From assembly GCA_036250195.1 (NCBI GenBank), contig JAVHZZ010000008.1, positions 2,777,434 through 2,841,433 of the forward strand: 64,000 nt of DNA, written 5' to 3'. Under the pieces are notes generated by a model that did not search any database, was not told the origin of the DNA, and worked only from the letters and a program-made list of their open reading frames with translations. Shown in pieces: positions 35,706 through 49,015 of the stretch. Within the stretch, counting starts at the first letter, position 1. Each line of letters starts with the position of its first letter. Origin of the DNA: Mixophyes australis (taxonomy: Eukaryota > Chordata > Amphibia > Anura > Limnodynastidae). The position numbers were made by a program, and so were the translations under genes.

Positions 35706-36966
35706 CTTTGCTGCAATCTCTCAGGGGCCATTCCTGTGCCTAATACTGTATAATGTTATTTAGGAAGAGATTATAATAAATATAATTACTCCATATTCAG
35801 AACTACGTAATAGAAATAGTCTCTGCTTAATTGCATCATTATTAGTACATTGGGTGGGGGCCCCAGTGTTTCCCATGGAGCCCACCCCCAGCCTCCTGTA
35901 CAATGTACAGGATACCTGTGTATATATATACATAGTATACATAGTATATATAGGACTCACTCAGGGGTTTATCACTATAGTAAATAAACGTGTTGCTAAG
36001 AGATGGGAGGATGGAATTATTAACCCTTCGCTGTCTTGTTTCCTCAGCTGACATTAGTAATATTCTGTGCAGTAACATCTGAAGATTTGTATCCTGTGAC
36101 CAATTCATTCGCTCCAGGAATTAGCACCATGAGTGTTTGTGTTACATTAAGATGCTGAATACAGGTAAACACAGAACCATCTCCATAGAGATCTGATAAA
36201 CAGATCGCGCCCCCAGGGGCTTTCCTGACAACAAGGCGCCCCAGAGGTTATATCACCTGCAAATTAGTTATAAGGGACCACTGCAGACAGCAAGAGTGTT
36301 TCTAAACCAGAGTGCTGGGACATGTAGTTCACCAGGATCCTGTAAATGCTTTAGGTTAGAAAGAAAATGTTACTAATAACATTATATTATTCATGAGAAA
36401 TAGGTTCTTTAACATGTACTAAAACAGAAATTTAACTTTTTAGGAGAGAAATTATAGTGTTATATAACATATATGTTTCTGAGGCTGATACATTGGAGTT
36501 TGCGGTGGTGTCTTATATCTAATAACCCTCAACATGGCCCTGACCACAGTATAAAATAATACTATATCTGTATCACCATCACCTCAGGAACAGCCAGAGA
36601 CGTTTACAAAGTATTTATTGGGAACACACAGAAATCCTTGTGTTGATCTTTACTCCTACTTGTTTATAATGATCGTTTTCATAGAGGACACATTTACCAG
36701 GAGGCCACATAGACAGAAATATTGGTGTCCACAACACACAAACTATATCACCAATATACGTTTAGAGAAAACTTTTATAGGATATGTTTATGCATTCATG
36801 AGTCCTGATTTTTTTTCGCAGATAGGGGTCGATGGGAGGAGGGTAATGTCGGAAAGGGGGTATGACCTTGCACAAAATGCAATGGGAGTGGGCTCGGTGG
36901 ATATGGGAGTGGCTTGGGTGGGTCTGGGGTGTGGTGTGGACTGTTTTGTCCCAAATCACAAACTGC
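35706..36966. other. Non-coding stretch
   Basis: Contains TA-rich microsatellite-like sequence at 35920-35952. No recognisable gene; the 219-codon open frame starting at 36618 runs into the dispersed repeat at 36967 and is not considered real. Confidence 0.35.
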
Positions 36967-37275
36967 ATAGGCAAACTGAGGGGGGGGGGGGGGGGGGGTT
37001 CCTAGTTCCTGGAAGCCCCCCTCCAAGCCTGGGGCACTGTATAATTGAGGTGGCTGGACCCTGCTCCCGCTTTACACGGCTCTGTTTGAAAAGGGAGAGC
37101 TGTGTGCACCTAACAGTAGTGCATGCAGCATTGCCCATGTATATTATGGGGATAGGAAGAGTTGGAGAGCAGCCAATCACTGTCTATTATTATAGCCACG
37201 CCCCCATACATGCTGATCACGCCCACTGGTGGTGTGGAGTGGAAACCCCCCTCTACATATCCTGCGTTTGCCCCT
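36967..37275 (-). mobile_element. Dispersed repeat with CAGGGGCAAAC-type ends, copy 2
   Basis: Reverse-orientation copy of 30358-30702. On the + strand it begins cataggcaaactgagggg with a G-run and ends atcctgcgtttgcccctg. The interior (gcccatgtatattatgggg, gaaaagggagagctg) is the reverse complement of the other copies. Confidence 0.8.
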
Positions 37276-38468
37276 GAACTGGGAATGTTGGTCTGATAAT
37301 CTGACCACACATTGGCAGATCTGTGCCCATAGGCTGCTGTGTGACCAATCGGTTCTGTGTGATTACCGTCTGCTGGCAGGATATGCAAACAACCAAATAG
37401 TACATGGTTGATTCCAACTGGATTTTTATTTTGGGGGTGGGGTGACCAGTTTGTTTCACGCAATATATAGTAAATAGAATAATACAATTATTATAATATG
37501 ATAAATACTCATATAATACAGTAAACAGAATAAAATTGTGGCTGCTTGTATTTTTCTCTGTTTAATTTGTAATATTAAGAGAAATTCCTAGTTCCATAAA
37601 AGTCAGAGCCGGATGTCAGATTTTACATTCCCAGCAGCTTAATGCTCCTCTCGGCTATTTTTAGGGGAAAAAAAAATAAATGCCTTATCTATTACCAAGA
37701 GACACACAGAGCAATTCAATGTCAAGGGCCCAGAATCCAAGTAAAACAGACTGAGGGGAAAATGGATTTTGTGCAGTTTTTGTAAGTCAGTTTTCTGCAA
37801 ATTTTTTTGGGACAGACAGATAGAAAAGCGCTGGAGTATGTGTTGTTTTCAAAAGCGCCACATTACACATCGTTGTCCCAACTTTTACCTATGATAACAA
37901 TACAAATCGTGAGACGTATCAAGAGGTGGGTGTGGACCCCCCTGAAACTGATGTCTTGTAATAAGTGGCTGGTACTAGACCTAACAGACAACATATATAA
38001 ATATTATATATACTCTGTGTAAGTGATGGAGGTGACACAAGGAAGATTACTTATTACCAATATGCCGTTTCCTGTAGCAACAAGTCAGATCTTTGTTTCA
38101 TTGTGAAACTGATACTTCCTAATTGGTCGCTACAAGTTACTGAGCATTGTGCACCATCACAACAGTGCAAACTTCTGTCACTTTATCCCTCATTCCTGTG
38201 CTATCAGGTAAGCACAGAAAATGTCTCCTCTGTGACAGATCAGAAACATCCCTGCTTGAAAGCGTTCCCCCATCTGTGTGTAACCAGGGACTTCCTCTCA
38301 GCTGGCAACATTGTATCCATCTTCGTGTTCTATCGCTTCAGTGATACATTTCTGTTCATGAAAGTGCAGAACTCACTATTGGTCTCAGCTCTCCGCCCAG
38401 TACTGTAGTTTGTAATTCACAGACAAATGTTGTTTTGTTACTAAAACATTATTATTAATAACAATAAT

Positions 38469-38501
<33 letters not shown>

Positions 38502-39350
38502 CACAAACTATTTTTATAAGATTCTTCAGCATTGTGAGTGTTTATATCAGATTATAAACAATAAACATTTACTCTCCTGCCCTGATACAATTCCCAGCCT
38601 GAGATCCTGGATATATCGTGAGTTCAGGGCAGGGGCAGAGATCTGGGCGAGTTCCTCAGTGCCCCAGTATAATACTACAAGTGTTACTGATAACGGATGT
38701 CCCTTTCTCCTACCTTGTCCTACAGGTGTGAGGATAATGTCCAGCTCTCCGCTGAGCACACACGGACTCCTGCCCCAGTCCTTCCACCACTTTCCCTGTG
38801 GTATTTGCCGCCTCCTCTCAGCCCTCTCCCTCCTCTCTGCTAGTCTGTGTCTCTCTTCCTCTCTCCACCTCCCTCAGCCAAACCCTCTCATTCCTCACTG
38901 ATAGAGATAGAGTCACAGAGCTTTCCATATGATTATACCCCCCCTCTGTCTGCAAGGTGCTGGTAGTTTACAGGTTAAGTCCAGGGCTGTCCTGTGCAGG
39001 GAGGAAGGGGTTAAAGCTGAAGGAGTGGTGACAAGGAGGTGACAGTTTGGGCAGGTTGTTAAATCTCTGCATCTGTTTATTCAGGAGATAATGATTAACC
39101 TAATAGGGCAGAGGCCCCTGTCTACTAAGCGAGGAAATACGCAGCAGGGCGCCTGGCTCCATTGCTGCGGATAATACAGCGCCAGATGTGACGCAGAAGA
39201 TGTTTTCCCCACTTAAATAAATAAATGCAATGAGCAGACACATGACATAACATATTACTGTATCCATTGCTCATAAATATCGCTTAAAATTTAAAGTATA
39301 AAAAAAAGAAAGAGGGCCCAAAAGACCACGCCTGACAATTCCACAAATAA
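37276..39350. other. Non-coding stretch
   Basis: Contains an (AAT)n microsatellite at 38462-38500. Around 38650-38900 there are splice-like sites on both strands (tcctacag on +, caag/gtaggag on -), but no protein I recognise, so no exon is called. Confidence 0.35.
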
Positions 39351-39637
39351 GCCTTATCTGTGTGGAGTTTGTATGTTCTCCCCATGTTTGCGTGGGTTTC
39401 CTCCGGGTGCTCCGGTTTCCTCCCACACTCCAAAAACATACTGGTAGGTTAATTGGCTGCTATCAAAATTGACCATAGTCTCTTCCTCTCTGCCTGCCTG
39501 TCTGTGTGTGTGTATGTTAGGAATTTAGACTGTAAGCTCCAATGGGGCAGAGACTGATGTGAGTGAGTTCTCTGTACAGCGCTGCAAAATCAGTGGCGCT
39601 ATATAAATAAATGGTGATGATGATTATGATGATGATA
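39351..39637 (+). mobile_element. SINE, 5'-truncated copy
   Basis: Same family and same start point (gccttatctgtgtggagttt) as the copy at 14165. Includes tttcctccgggtgctccggt, tttagactgtaagctcc and gcgctatataaataaa, and ends in a (GATG)n-like tail. Confidence 0.9.
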
Positions 39638-39899
39638 AGAGCTTTTCTCAGCTTTACGCTTCATCACATTGAATTGTCAGATCTGTTTGTGACACTTATT
39701 ATCTTACATTAAATCGCCTGCTATGTTATTACAGATAAGTGTCTCTTTCTGTACATGTATTGTTGTATCTAATCACTGAGATTAAGAGTGATGTGTGGCC
39801 CTTGTAGACACATACTAACCAGAATAATAATAATAATACATTATCTGTGTATTAGACTCTGTAATATCGCTATATGTTATAATATCTATTTATAAACCA

Positions 39900-40066
39900 T
39901 AGGGTTGCACAGTGGTCAGCACTCTCTAAAAACACACGTTCAGGTTAAGTGGCTGCTGACCAATATGGACCCTGGTTCGTGTGGTAGAGAATTTATACTG
40001 TGCTCTCCAATCAGGCTGATGAGAAAGATAAAATATTCTCTGTCCAGCGCTGTGTAATACAAACCA
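39900..40066 (+). mobile_element. Highly diverged SINE copy
   Basis: Retains gttgcacagtggtcagcact (tRNA-like head), aaaaacacacgttcaggtta, ggctgctga, gaatttatactgtgctctcc and cagcgctgtgtaat in the order of the family, with a deletion of the middle. Identification rests on that order. Confidence 0.6.
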
Positions 40067-40535
40067 ACAATCATAAGTAATAATCAGCTTCAGGATTTAC
40101 TATTTGTTTTTAATCAACTGAGTTAAGATTGATTCCGTCAAAAAGTAAACGGAAAATTCCAAAACAGACGATTCTCTCCGTCCTGAGAGGTCACAATGTC
40201 GGTATCTGTGAACATCTTACTAATATCGCCAAACGATTTCGAACAAGTTTTTTCGGGCATGGACGGTCGTTTGACAAGTTTCCTCTAAATTGAGTGATCT
40301 GGAACTGAGTGAATATAATGTAACATGGACCACACCCCAGGGGGCTACATCTGATGGATTGTTCTTAACAAATTGAATTTTACCACTATCATATCCAGAC
40401 GGCTTCACTGAGAGGAAACAACGGTTGTTCTTGGACCACGCAGGATGAAATACTGGACAAGTGCTGGATATCGCTGCAGATATGGCAGTGTGTGTGACCA
40501 CAATTTTACATACAGTATGTAATAAAACTATATAT

Positions 40536-40574
<39 letters not shown>

Positions 40575-41059
40575 TATTGCATCGGGAAGTGGTAGTCCAT
40601 GGGGACATGCTGACGATAACATAAATGTCACCTTTTCTCTGGAAGTCAGAGCACATTTCATCATTCTCGCTCCTCGCCCTGGGGTGTGTCGCGATATCTC
40701 TGGCGGTTGCTGGAGGAATGTTGACCTGCGAGTTTTGTGTGTCAGTAACCTGACCAGAGAAACCAGCTTTCCTGTACACGCCAAGACCACATCCATGTAC
40801 AGGAGCTCAGTGTAACTCTGCACAATGCACCTTTCCCATGTATAATACAGCAGGACTGATATATATATATATTTCATGGGCTGTCTAAGGTCTGTGTACT
40901 CAGTCCTCTTCCTGGATGCAGCTGATCCTGGGGAACCTCATAGTGTTGGGAATATTGTCCCCGTGAAAGGAAATATAGATATAAACAGATGACATATTTG
41001 TATGTAAACTCTCCAGAAAAACTTCCCCTGTTCCCCAACTGCACCCTGAGCAGCTCTGC
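40067..41059. other. Non-coding stretch
   Basis: Open frames at 40220-40501 (-) and 40570-40815 (+) are moderately long but match no family I recognise. A (TA)n run lies at 40543-40570. No gene is called. Confidence 0.35.
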
Positions 41060-42620
41060 AGAGAGATAGCGCCCGCCCCATGTTACATGTAGTATGTGAG
41101 GAGAGATAGCGCCCTCCCCTTGTTACATGTAGTATGTGAGGAGAGATAGCGCCCTCCCCTTGTTACATGTAGTATGTGAGGAGAGATAGCGCCCTCCCCT
41201 TGTTACATGTAGTATGTGAGGAGATATAGCGCCCTCCCCTTGTTACATGTAGTATGTGAGGAGAGCTATCACCCGCCCCTTGTTACATGTAGTATGTGAG
41301 GAGAGATATCACCCTCCCCTTGTTACATGTAGTATGTGAGGAGAGATAGCGCCCTCCCCTTGTTACATGTAGTATGTGAGGAGAGATATCACCCGCCCCT
41401 TGTTACATGTAGTATGTGAGGAGAGATATCACCCTCCCCTTGTTACATGTAGTATGTGAGGAGAGATAGCGCCCTCCCCTTGTTACATGTAGTATGTGAG
41501 GAGGAGAGATAGCGCCCGCCCCTTGTTACATGTAGTATGTGAGGAGAGATATCACCCTCCCCTTGTTACATGTAGTATGTGAGGAGAGATAGCGCCCGCC
41601 CCTTGTTACATGTAGTATGTAAGGAGGAGAGATAGCGCCCTCCCCTTGTTACATGTAGTATGTGAGGAGGAGAGATAGCGCCCGCCCCTTGTTACATGTA
41701 GTATGTGAGGAGAGATATCACCCTCCCCTTGTTACATGTAGTATGTGAGGAGAGATAGCGCCCTCCCCTTGTTACATGTAGTATGTAAGGAGGAGAGATA
41801 GCGCCCTCCCCTTGTTACATGTAGTATGTGAGGAGGAGAGATAGTGCCCTCCCCTTGTTACATGTAGTATGTGAGGAGGAGAGATATCGCCCTCCCCTTG
41901 TTACATGTAGTATGTGAGGAGAGATAGCGCCCTCCCCTTGTTACATGTAGTATGTGAGGAGAGATATCGCCCTCCCCTTGTTACATGTAGTATGTGAGGA
42001 GGAGAGATAGCGCCCGCCCCTTGTTACATGTAGTATGTGAGGAGAGATAGTGCCCTCCCCTTGTTACATGTAGTATGTGAGGAGGAGAGATAGCGCCCTC
42101 CCCTTGTTACATGTAGTATGTGAGGAGGAGAGATAGCGCCCGCCCCTTGTTAAATGTAGTATGTGAGGAGAGATAGCGCCCTCCCCTTGTTACATGTAGT
42201 ATGTGAGGAGGAGAGATAGCACCCTCCCCTTGTTACATGTAGTATGGGAGGAGGAGAGATAGCGCCCTCCCCTTGTTACATGTAGTATGTGAGGAGGAGA
42301 GATAGCGCCCGCCCCTTGTTAAATGTAGTATGTGAGGAGAGATAGCGCCCTCCCCTTGTTACATGTAGTATGTGAGGAGGAGAGATAGCGCCCACCCCTT
42401 GTTACATGTAGTATGTGAGGAGAGATAGTGCCCTCCCCTTGTTACATGTAGTATGTGAGGAGAGATAGCGCCCTCCCCTTGTTACATGTAGTATGTGAGG
42501 AGGAGAGATAGTGCCCGCCCCTTGTTACATGTAGTATGTGAGGAGAGATAGTGCCTGCCCCTTGTTACATGTAGTATGTGAGGAGAGATAGTGCCCGCCC
42601 CTTGTTACATGTAGTATGTT
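41060..42620. repeat. 40/43-bp minisatellite, about 38 units
   Basis: Unit: gagagatagcgccctcccct then tgttacatgtagtatgtgag (40 bp), alternating with 43-bp units that carry an extra gag. The first ten or so units are almost all 40 bp and the 43-bp form becomes frequent after 41500, so the variant spread from one side. The conserved acatgt and agtatgtgag parts vary least. Confidence 0.95.
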
Positions 42621-43223
42621 AGCAGTTGGGTGTGTGGTGTTTATTACACGTGGCAGTAATTACTCTGCAGAGCACACAGACGTGTGCAGTTCTAGTACCT
42701 GGTACCGCGGCCTCTCAGTGACACAGCAGATATAACGGGAGATTCCATTTCTCACATTCCTGATAGAGGAGAATCCCGGGAATTTTTGACTGTTTTTCTA
42801 GTCTCTGGTTTGAGTGTGAACAAGGTGTAAATACTCAGTACAGCGCATCATACACCGTGTGCGGGCGTTATACACATGTATGATGGGTAAATCAATGTAC
42901 ACTTAGATGTATAACTACCCCACATCTCCAACACGACCCTTCCCACAGGTTACATAATGCTCTGCTCCCATCTACCCACCTCTAGTACAGATACCGGCAG
43001 TCATGTCATTAATTGATGATGGGTGTTTTTAAATCATCAACTAATGAATTTAGCCCCTTAGGTGACGGAGGAGTTAGGGAGCAGAGCATTTTGGGGGTGC
43101 ACAGGAGGGTCTGCGTCCCAGCTGCAATAATGCGGATGGTGCAGCTCAAAAGCAGAGGAAAAAATATGTATATTGGGACTATTATGTGACACACACCAGT
43201 AACGTGTCTGACATGAGCTGTGT
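42621..43223. other. Non-coding stretch
   Basis: Unique-looking sequence between two arrays; nothing recognised. Confidence 0.35.
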
Positions 43224-43797
43224 ACTGACCTCTCTGAAGACCTGCAGATTATTACATTACTGACCTTTCTAGATATCTGCAGAACATTGCTCTGTTTCAT
43301 CTACCCCCTGACAGATACATAGTGATATATTCTGCAGATTGTTAGATTACTGACCTCTCTGGAGATCTGCAGAACATTGCTCTGTCCCATATACCCCCTG
43401 ACAGATACATAGTGATATATTCTGCAGATTATTAGATTACTGAACTCTCTGGAGATCTGCAGAACATTGCTCTGTCCCATATACCCCCTGACAGATACAT
43501 AGTGATATATTCTGCAGATTATTAGATTACTGAACTCTCTGGAGATCTGCAGAACATTGCTCTGACCCATCTACCCCCTGACAGATACATAGTGATATAT
43601 TCTGCAGATTATTACATTACTGAACTCTCTGGAGATCTGCAGAACATTGCTCTGACCCATCTACCCCCTGATAGACATAGTGATATATTCTGCAGATTAT
43701 TAGATTACTGACCTCTCTGGAGATCTGCAGAACATTGCTCTGTCCCATCTACCCCCTGACAGATACATAGTGATATATTCTGCAGATTATTAGATTT
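43224..43797. repeat. 90-bp tandem repeat, about 6 units
   Basis: Unit contains actgacctctctggagatct, gcagaacattgctctg, cccatctaccccctgaca and gatacatagtgatatattct; period 90 bp. Because 90 is divisible by three, a minus-strand frame repeats the same 30-residue motif, which is a by-product. Confidence 0.92.
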
Positions 43798-45306
43798 ATC
43801 CACTCCCATATTCTTACATTTAGTAAAGCATTAGTCGCAAAACAGCATTTTATGTGAGAACTTTGCTCCCACCACATGAGATCAGAGAGGTGACAGATAT
43901 GATAAAAAAAAACATCTTTGCTCTATTTGTCCAATGGGAAAGTAATTGACTCATTCTCAGCTTGTATTTGGCCCCATACTAGAGACACTCTGTAAATGCC
44001 CAGTAGTACTATCCTCCAGGTGATATAGGATTATCAGCCCATTTACTAAGACGTAGCCCAAGCTTTGCAGCCCTCATCACGTCTTACTCTGTCCTAATTA
44101 ATTTATTACAGTAAACCACTGAATGCCACCAACTTTAATCCCTCAGGGCTGCCCGATTACTGCCCACTGTGGAACACAGCCAACACCTAATGCAACAGGT
44201 CACCTAATAGGCTAAAACAGCGCTCATAAGTGCTATATTTTACACAATTACTAACTAAATCCAGTGACAATGCCTGAAAATGTTCCTAAGGACATTGGTG
44301 GTTTCTGTTTGTGCTGCTATCATACGTAAGAGCTGTTGTCACAATACACAGGTTACTAGGGCAGCCAACGCTTTCTCTAATATAAGGATGGAAATGTAGA
44401 ACAGTGACCCTGTGTGTCTGGGATTCCCGGGGGAGGGGTGGAGATCCACAAAGCGTTATTGTAGCATTTTCCTGCTCTTATTCTAATTTTTATTTTTATT
44501 TTATATTTGCTATAGCAATTCCTGTTTCCATTAGTTGGTCCATGAATGTATATAGACACTGCCCAGCTATAACTTATATTAGGAGTAGTTATGGATTAAA
44601 CCCCCAGGGCTCTGGGAAGTGATGAACAGGCCGCCTATTGTTGTTAGACCTCTGTCTAATTATATAGAATATTGACTTTGCATCTCATGCTAAGGAAGGA
44701 ACCAAACTTCCTGCACAATGTAACAACCGAACTGCTTCCAGCTGAGCCTCAGTTATGCTTTCTTTTTTTTTTTTAAACATTATTTAAATTAAATAAATTA
44801 AATTTTACAGTGCATGTCAACTGCAAAGGAATCATTTTGTTACTGACAGATGCAAATATGTTAACTATAGATTACTATATTATAGATTATTATCAGTTAG
44901 TGGGACTATACAGCATTCATATGAAACATTCCTTGACGTTTACCTCCCCCTAGTGGATAATAAGTTAAATGCAGAGACAAGGACTGGTGGGTCCTGGAGA
45001 AATATTAAATAAATGTATTAATTATATAATGTGTTTTTCTTTTCCTAGACCATAACATGACAGTGGGCAAAAAAGGGTTAAGAGCCTGAAATGCGGAGGA
45101 AAGGAAATTATTAATTAACAAATAATTCCTCTGGGTCTCCAATCCAGTCTGATTGTGATTTTTATAGACTGGCCCAAGCATTGTAAAAGATGGAGGCAAC
45201 TTGTGTCAACTGCCATGTTCCAGTATAAGGAGAATTCATTACGGTTAGTAAGGAATACATTCCCCTGGTCCGTAGGCCATATGTATTTAACCCTTTTGAG
45301 CCTAGG
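43798..45306. other. Non-coding stretch
   Basis: AT-rich around 44760-44810. No gene or element recognised. Confidence 0.35.
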
Positions 45307-45469
45307 CACTAGGTCAGTGTTGGCTAACCTGTGATGCTCCAGGTGTTGTGAAACTACAAGTCCCAGCATACCCTTTCAGCAATAAGCTGCTATATATTGG
45401 CAAAGCATGCTGGGACTTGTAGTTTCGCAACACCTGGAGTGTCACAGGTTAGCCAACACTGCACTAGGC
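45307..45469. mobile_element. hAT-like foldback MITE with 8-bp target duplication
   Basis: A 147-bp element (45315-45461) begins CAGTGTTGGCTAACCTGTG and ends with its complement; the arms are near-complementary over about 60 bp (including aactacaagtcccagcat and atgctgggacttgtagtt). It is flanked by cactaggt and cactaggc, 7 of 8 identical. CA...TG ends with an 8-bp duplication point to hAT. Could fold into a long hairpin if transcribed. Confidence 0.85.
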
Positions 45470-48050
45470 TCAAGAGGGATAAACCACAGCAACAGGACAA
45501 ACAGATTCAGGAATGCTTTGCTTAAATGAAGCCTGGGCTGGAGAAAAAAACAGCTAAATTATATGAAGGTGGAACCACAGCTCCACACTGCTGCCATGCA
45601 GACTCCATCCTGGAGAAGCCCCCTCCGAAAATGTCCACAGTGCAGAAATGGCTCTAGTAGTAGATGGATCGCTCACGTCCTGAGAAGCCTCAGCTGCCCT
45701 CTGCTGGTAAACCTGTGTAATGCCACCTGTAATCCCCCTAGTGATGTTAGAGTTGGGCTGACCCACCCTGGGTCCTTTGTGAAGACTCAGAATGGAGAGG
45801 GTGTTCCTGAACTGCGAGTTCTCTGCAAGTAGATGCACAAACAGCTGGTGACATGTAGTCCTTACCACACTCCTTACGCCCCTTATTATGGACCTATGGA
45901 TAGACAACATTATTGTCGAAAGAAAAGGTTTCTAATTTCTGAGACTCCTTAGAGAAACTGTTTTCACATTAGAGCTAATGTGAACTGTCCTACTTAGTAT
46001 CTGACTTTCATTTCAGCCTCCATAAAACTAACCAGTACAGAATAGACCGTCCATCTATCCTCGGTCAGTGCTTGCAAAGTGGGTATTTCAACCTACCGGG
46101 TATTCAGCTAAAGTCTTCATCAAGTCCTAGTTACATAAACCCCAGGACCGCTTAATTTGACCGACGTTAAATCAACTGCTGGCACCAATCCCAGAGGGTC
46201 TGCCAAACCTAGTACTACAGTCTGGAGGTAGTTTCCTTCCTAGAGGCGATAAGGTCGCCCGTCGTGTTATCTGACAGACACTTATCTCTCCTGCTCTTCC
46301 TTTTACTCTCAGTGCAGACATAGCTAATAGGTGTATTTTGGGATGGAACAGAAGAAGGAAGAAGAGAGAAGGTTTGGCAGGGTTGGCAGTCTGAATTGTG
46401 GTGCAATCATTGGTGAAAGTGGCTCCAGGGAGCCACAGTTTTACTGTCTACCAAGGCAGGATAATTATGGCGTTGGTCTTGTCTTTAACTATTTTCTTCA
46501 CTACACTGGCGCACTAAGGGAAATCGAGGAACGCATACACCAATAAGTGATTACACCTGACAGTCCATCAAATTCATCTGGTTGTTCTGGAACCTTGAAC
46601 AAAAGACAGGAAGACAGGAAGCTTATGTTGGGTAATGTCACCATGAAATCTATATGTGGTCAGCTCAATTCCTGTATCAGCATCTGAAAGACCCCTCCTG
46701 AAATCCTCTGTCCTCCTGCTGAGTTAGTCGGCTGCTACGTTCCAGTAGCCTGGAAGATAAACTGCTCTCAACTCTGTGGATCATCTTCCACCTATAATAT
46801 TATCTCACAACTGATGTTGTCTGAAAGTATTTTTATTGCTGCTCCTTTTTTTTGCCTCATCAGGACAAGAAGCGGCGAATGAACCACTTTCAACTTCTTG
46901 AGGCTCAATAAAATAAGAACTTTTCTTGAACATTCACTTCCCCTAAATCCACTGTCCATGTAGATGTGGTCACTGTCAATCTATACTGGTGTCTGTAGGG
47001 ATCTTAAAGGGCAAAGTAAACCAGACCAACTTCTGGAGAGCTAAATCTCAAAGATCTTATGAACCCCACAATCAGCGCCTGATAACCCCTGTACAGAACC
47101 TGTGGCGCTGGATGTTTTTTTCCATTAGCAGCCGCCTTTCCCGGACCCTCACTGTTCACTGGTACTCAGATGTCCCCTGGATTTGACCCCAGTAGTTTAT
47201 AGTTGTTAACAGTTTTAAGTGAGGTTGAGTCAGGGAGACTCGCAGCTATAGAACAACACGTAGATATAACTAGACAAGTAGGACACAAAAGAGATAGTCA
47301 GCTCGCAGGCCAGGTCAGAGGACAGGAGGGGTACACTAGGCCAATAAACAGGCCGAGGGTAGACGGAGATCCAACAGCAAGGTCCGGTAAACATAGCCAA
47401 GGTCAAACACAGCGAATCCAGCAGTAGAAGATATACCAAGCGATATGGATAAAGAACAGGAACTAGTCTAGGCAAACCTAACACTAACAAGGCAAATATG
47501 GTAATAAGTGTATTTAGGTAGGTCCTGGCCAATCAGCTGCTGGGTGAGCAGAAAGTGTTGATTGATCCGCTGCTAGGTAGTGAGCAGTGATGAGTCTTGT
47601 AAGAGCTTCAATGTGGAATCCTCCACAATGTGGAATCCTTGTTAGCAGCTGAGGAAGCAGGGTGAGTGTGGTTGCTTAGCTGCCCTCAGCGCACAGAGAC
47701 ACAATAACTCTGACATACTGCAGAATCTGTAATAGATTTCTAAAGGGAATAGAGCAGCAAAAACATAACCGAAGACTGATCAGCTGCTCTGGCTTCTGTT
47801 CCGTTTAATGGTAAGTCTCTGTTTCTGTCCTGTCGGGTGTCAGTGTTCACATTTTAAATGTCACTCTACTCAATGTCGGTGTACTCAGTATCAGGAAATC
47901 GTATCACACCCATAATTCTTAATGAATAAAATTTGTGATAACAAATTGACATACATAAATATCAATGCAAAACAGTTTCTTTAAAATATAACAGAAATAA
48001 AACACAGAAACAGAAAAACTATAATTTTCTAAATCATTCAATTACTTTTG
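45470..48050. other. Non-coding stretch
   Basis: No gene is supported. The segment 47190-47720 has the A/G-rich look of old LTR-retrotransposon 3' sequence, but I could not find a paired LTR or a coding remnant, so it is left unassigned. Confidence 0.3.
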
Positions 48051-48097
48051 CGCTGCAGAATCAGTGACATTATATAAATAAACGGTGATGATGATGA
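48051..48097 (+). mobile_element. SINE 3' end fragment
   Basis: Only the last ~45 bp of the SINE family: cgctgcagaatcagtgacat, tatataaataaacggtgatg, atgatg. Confidence 0.8.
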
Positions 48098-48483
48098 ATT
48101 ACTTTTCAAACTATCTATCTTGCTCAACCACCCTCCTCCGTGACTGAAGGATATGTGCTGCTATTGGCTATTGTACTATTGATTAATTGCCCTTTGTCTA
48201 AGAACTGTTCTAGTAATGGGTTTTAAACATATATTACAACTCTCTTTTGGGAAATAGCAGAGATATGGCATTAATTCCACTAAACATGGTGTGATTTTCA
48301 CACATATACATATGAAACATGATAATGTTATATTTATTCCTTGGGGAAAATACGTTATCTCTATTATCTCTATAGGTCGCTCATGGGGCCTGTATATGGC
48401 ACATCTGTTATCTGGTTACTTATTTATACAGAGGTCTTCACAAACATGTAGTATATGAAGTATTGCTTTGACCCATTTTGTTT

Positions 48484-48667
48484 GCTATGAGCAGGGGCAG
48501 GCTGGGCGGGGGGCATCTGTTCCCCTGGACCAATCCCATAGTGGGATACTTGTGCTGGGTCACTGAGCCACCTGCATTTTTTTTTTTCTTTAAAATGTTC
48601 CTAATAGGCTGCTGAGTCGAGTCTTGCCCCCCGGGCTAACATTTGTCAGCCCTCCCCTGGTTATGAG
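48484..48667 (+). mobile_element. hAT-like MITE of the CAGGGGC family
   Basis: A 168-bp element (48492-48659) beginning CAGGGGCAGGCTGGGC and ending GCCCTCCCCTG, flanked by gctatgag and gttatgag (7 of 8). Interior: ccaatcccatagtggga, ggctgctgagtcgagtcttg. Shares ends and interior with copies at 27017, 50432 and 60875. Confidence 0.8.
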
Positions 48668-49015
48668 GATTATATATTGGCCTGGGGATGACTAATTGTT
48701 CCAGCAAAATTTTAGCCAATTCAGTGTCTAAATGCTAGTGACTTGGAGGTGCGAACATGGTGGAGCAGATCGGGTGTGTCAGGGATGTGTTGGGTGGATT
48801 GAGGCATGTCCTAATTTTGTCCCAATATTTAAATATACAACATAGTGAGGTATGAAAGACACACCCATGGTCCACCGATCTACACCCCAGATCTGCTCGA
48901 TCATGCTCCAATTCTGACAAAGTCTCGCCACATACCACGGGTTAGTCCAAAAATCGGGACTGTTGCCAAAAACATGTGGGAGTTATCACATCATCCATAT
49001 TCTCTAACAGACAGG

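Noticed and set aside
36618..37277. 219-codon plus-strand open frame
   Set aside because: More than half lies in the reversed dispersed repeat and its poly-G run; not a gene.
38547..38901. First exon and promoter of a gene (donor caag/gtaggag on minus, acceptor on plus)
   Set aside because: Signals on both strands overlap and no coding or partner exon could be matched.
40220..40877. Possible exons on both strands
   Set aside because: Moderately long frames but no recognisable family, conflicting strands and no consistent splice sites.
47190..47720. 3' end of an LTR retrotransposon
   Set aside because: Only a general compositional resemblance; no paired LTR, primer-binding site or coding remnant was found.
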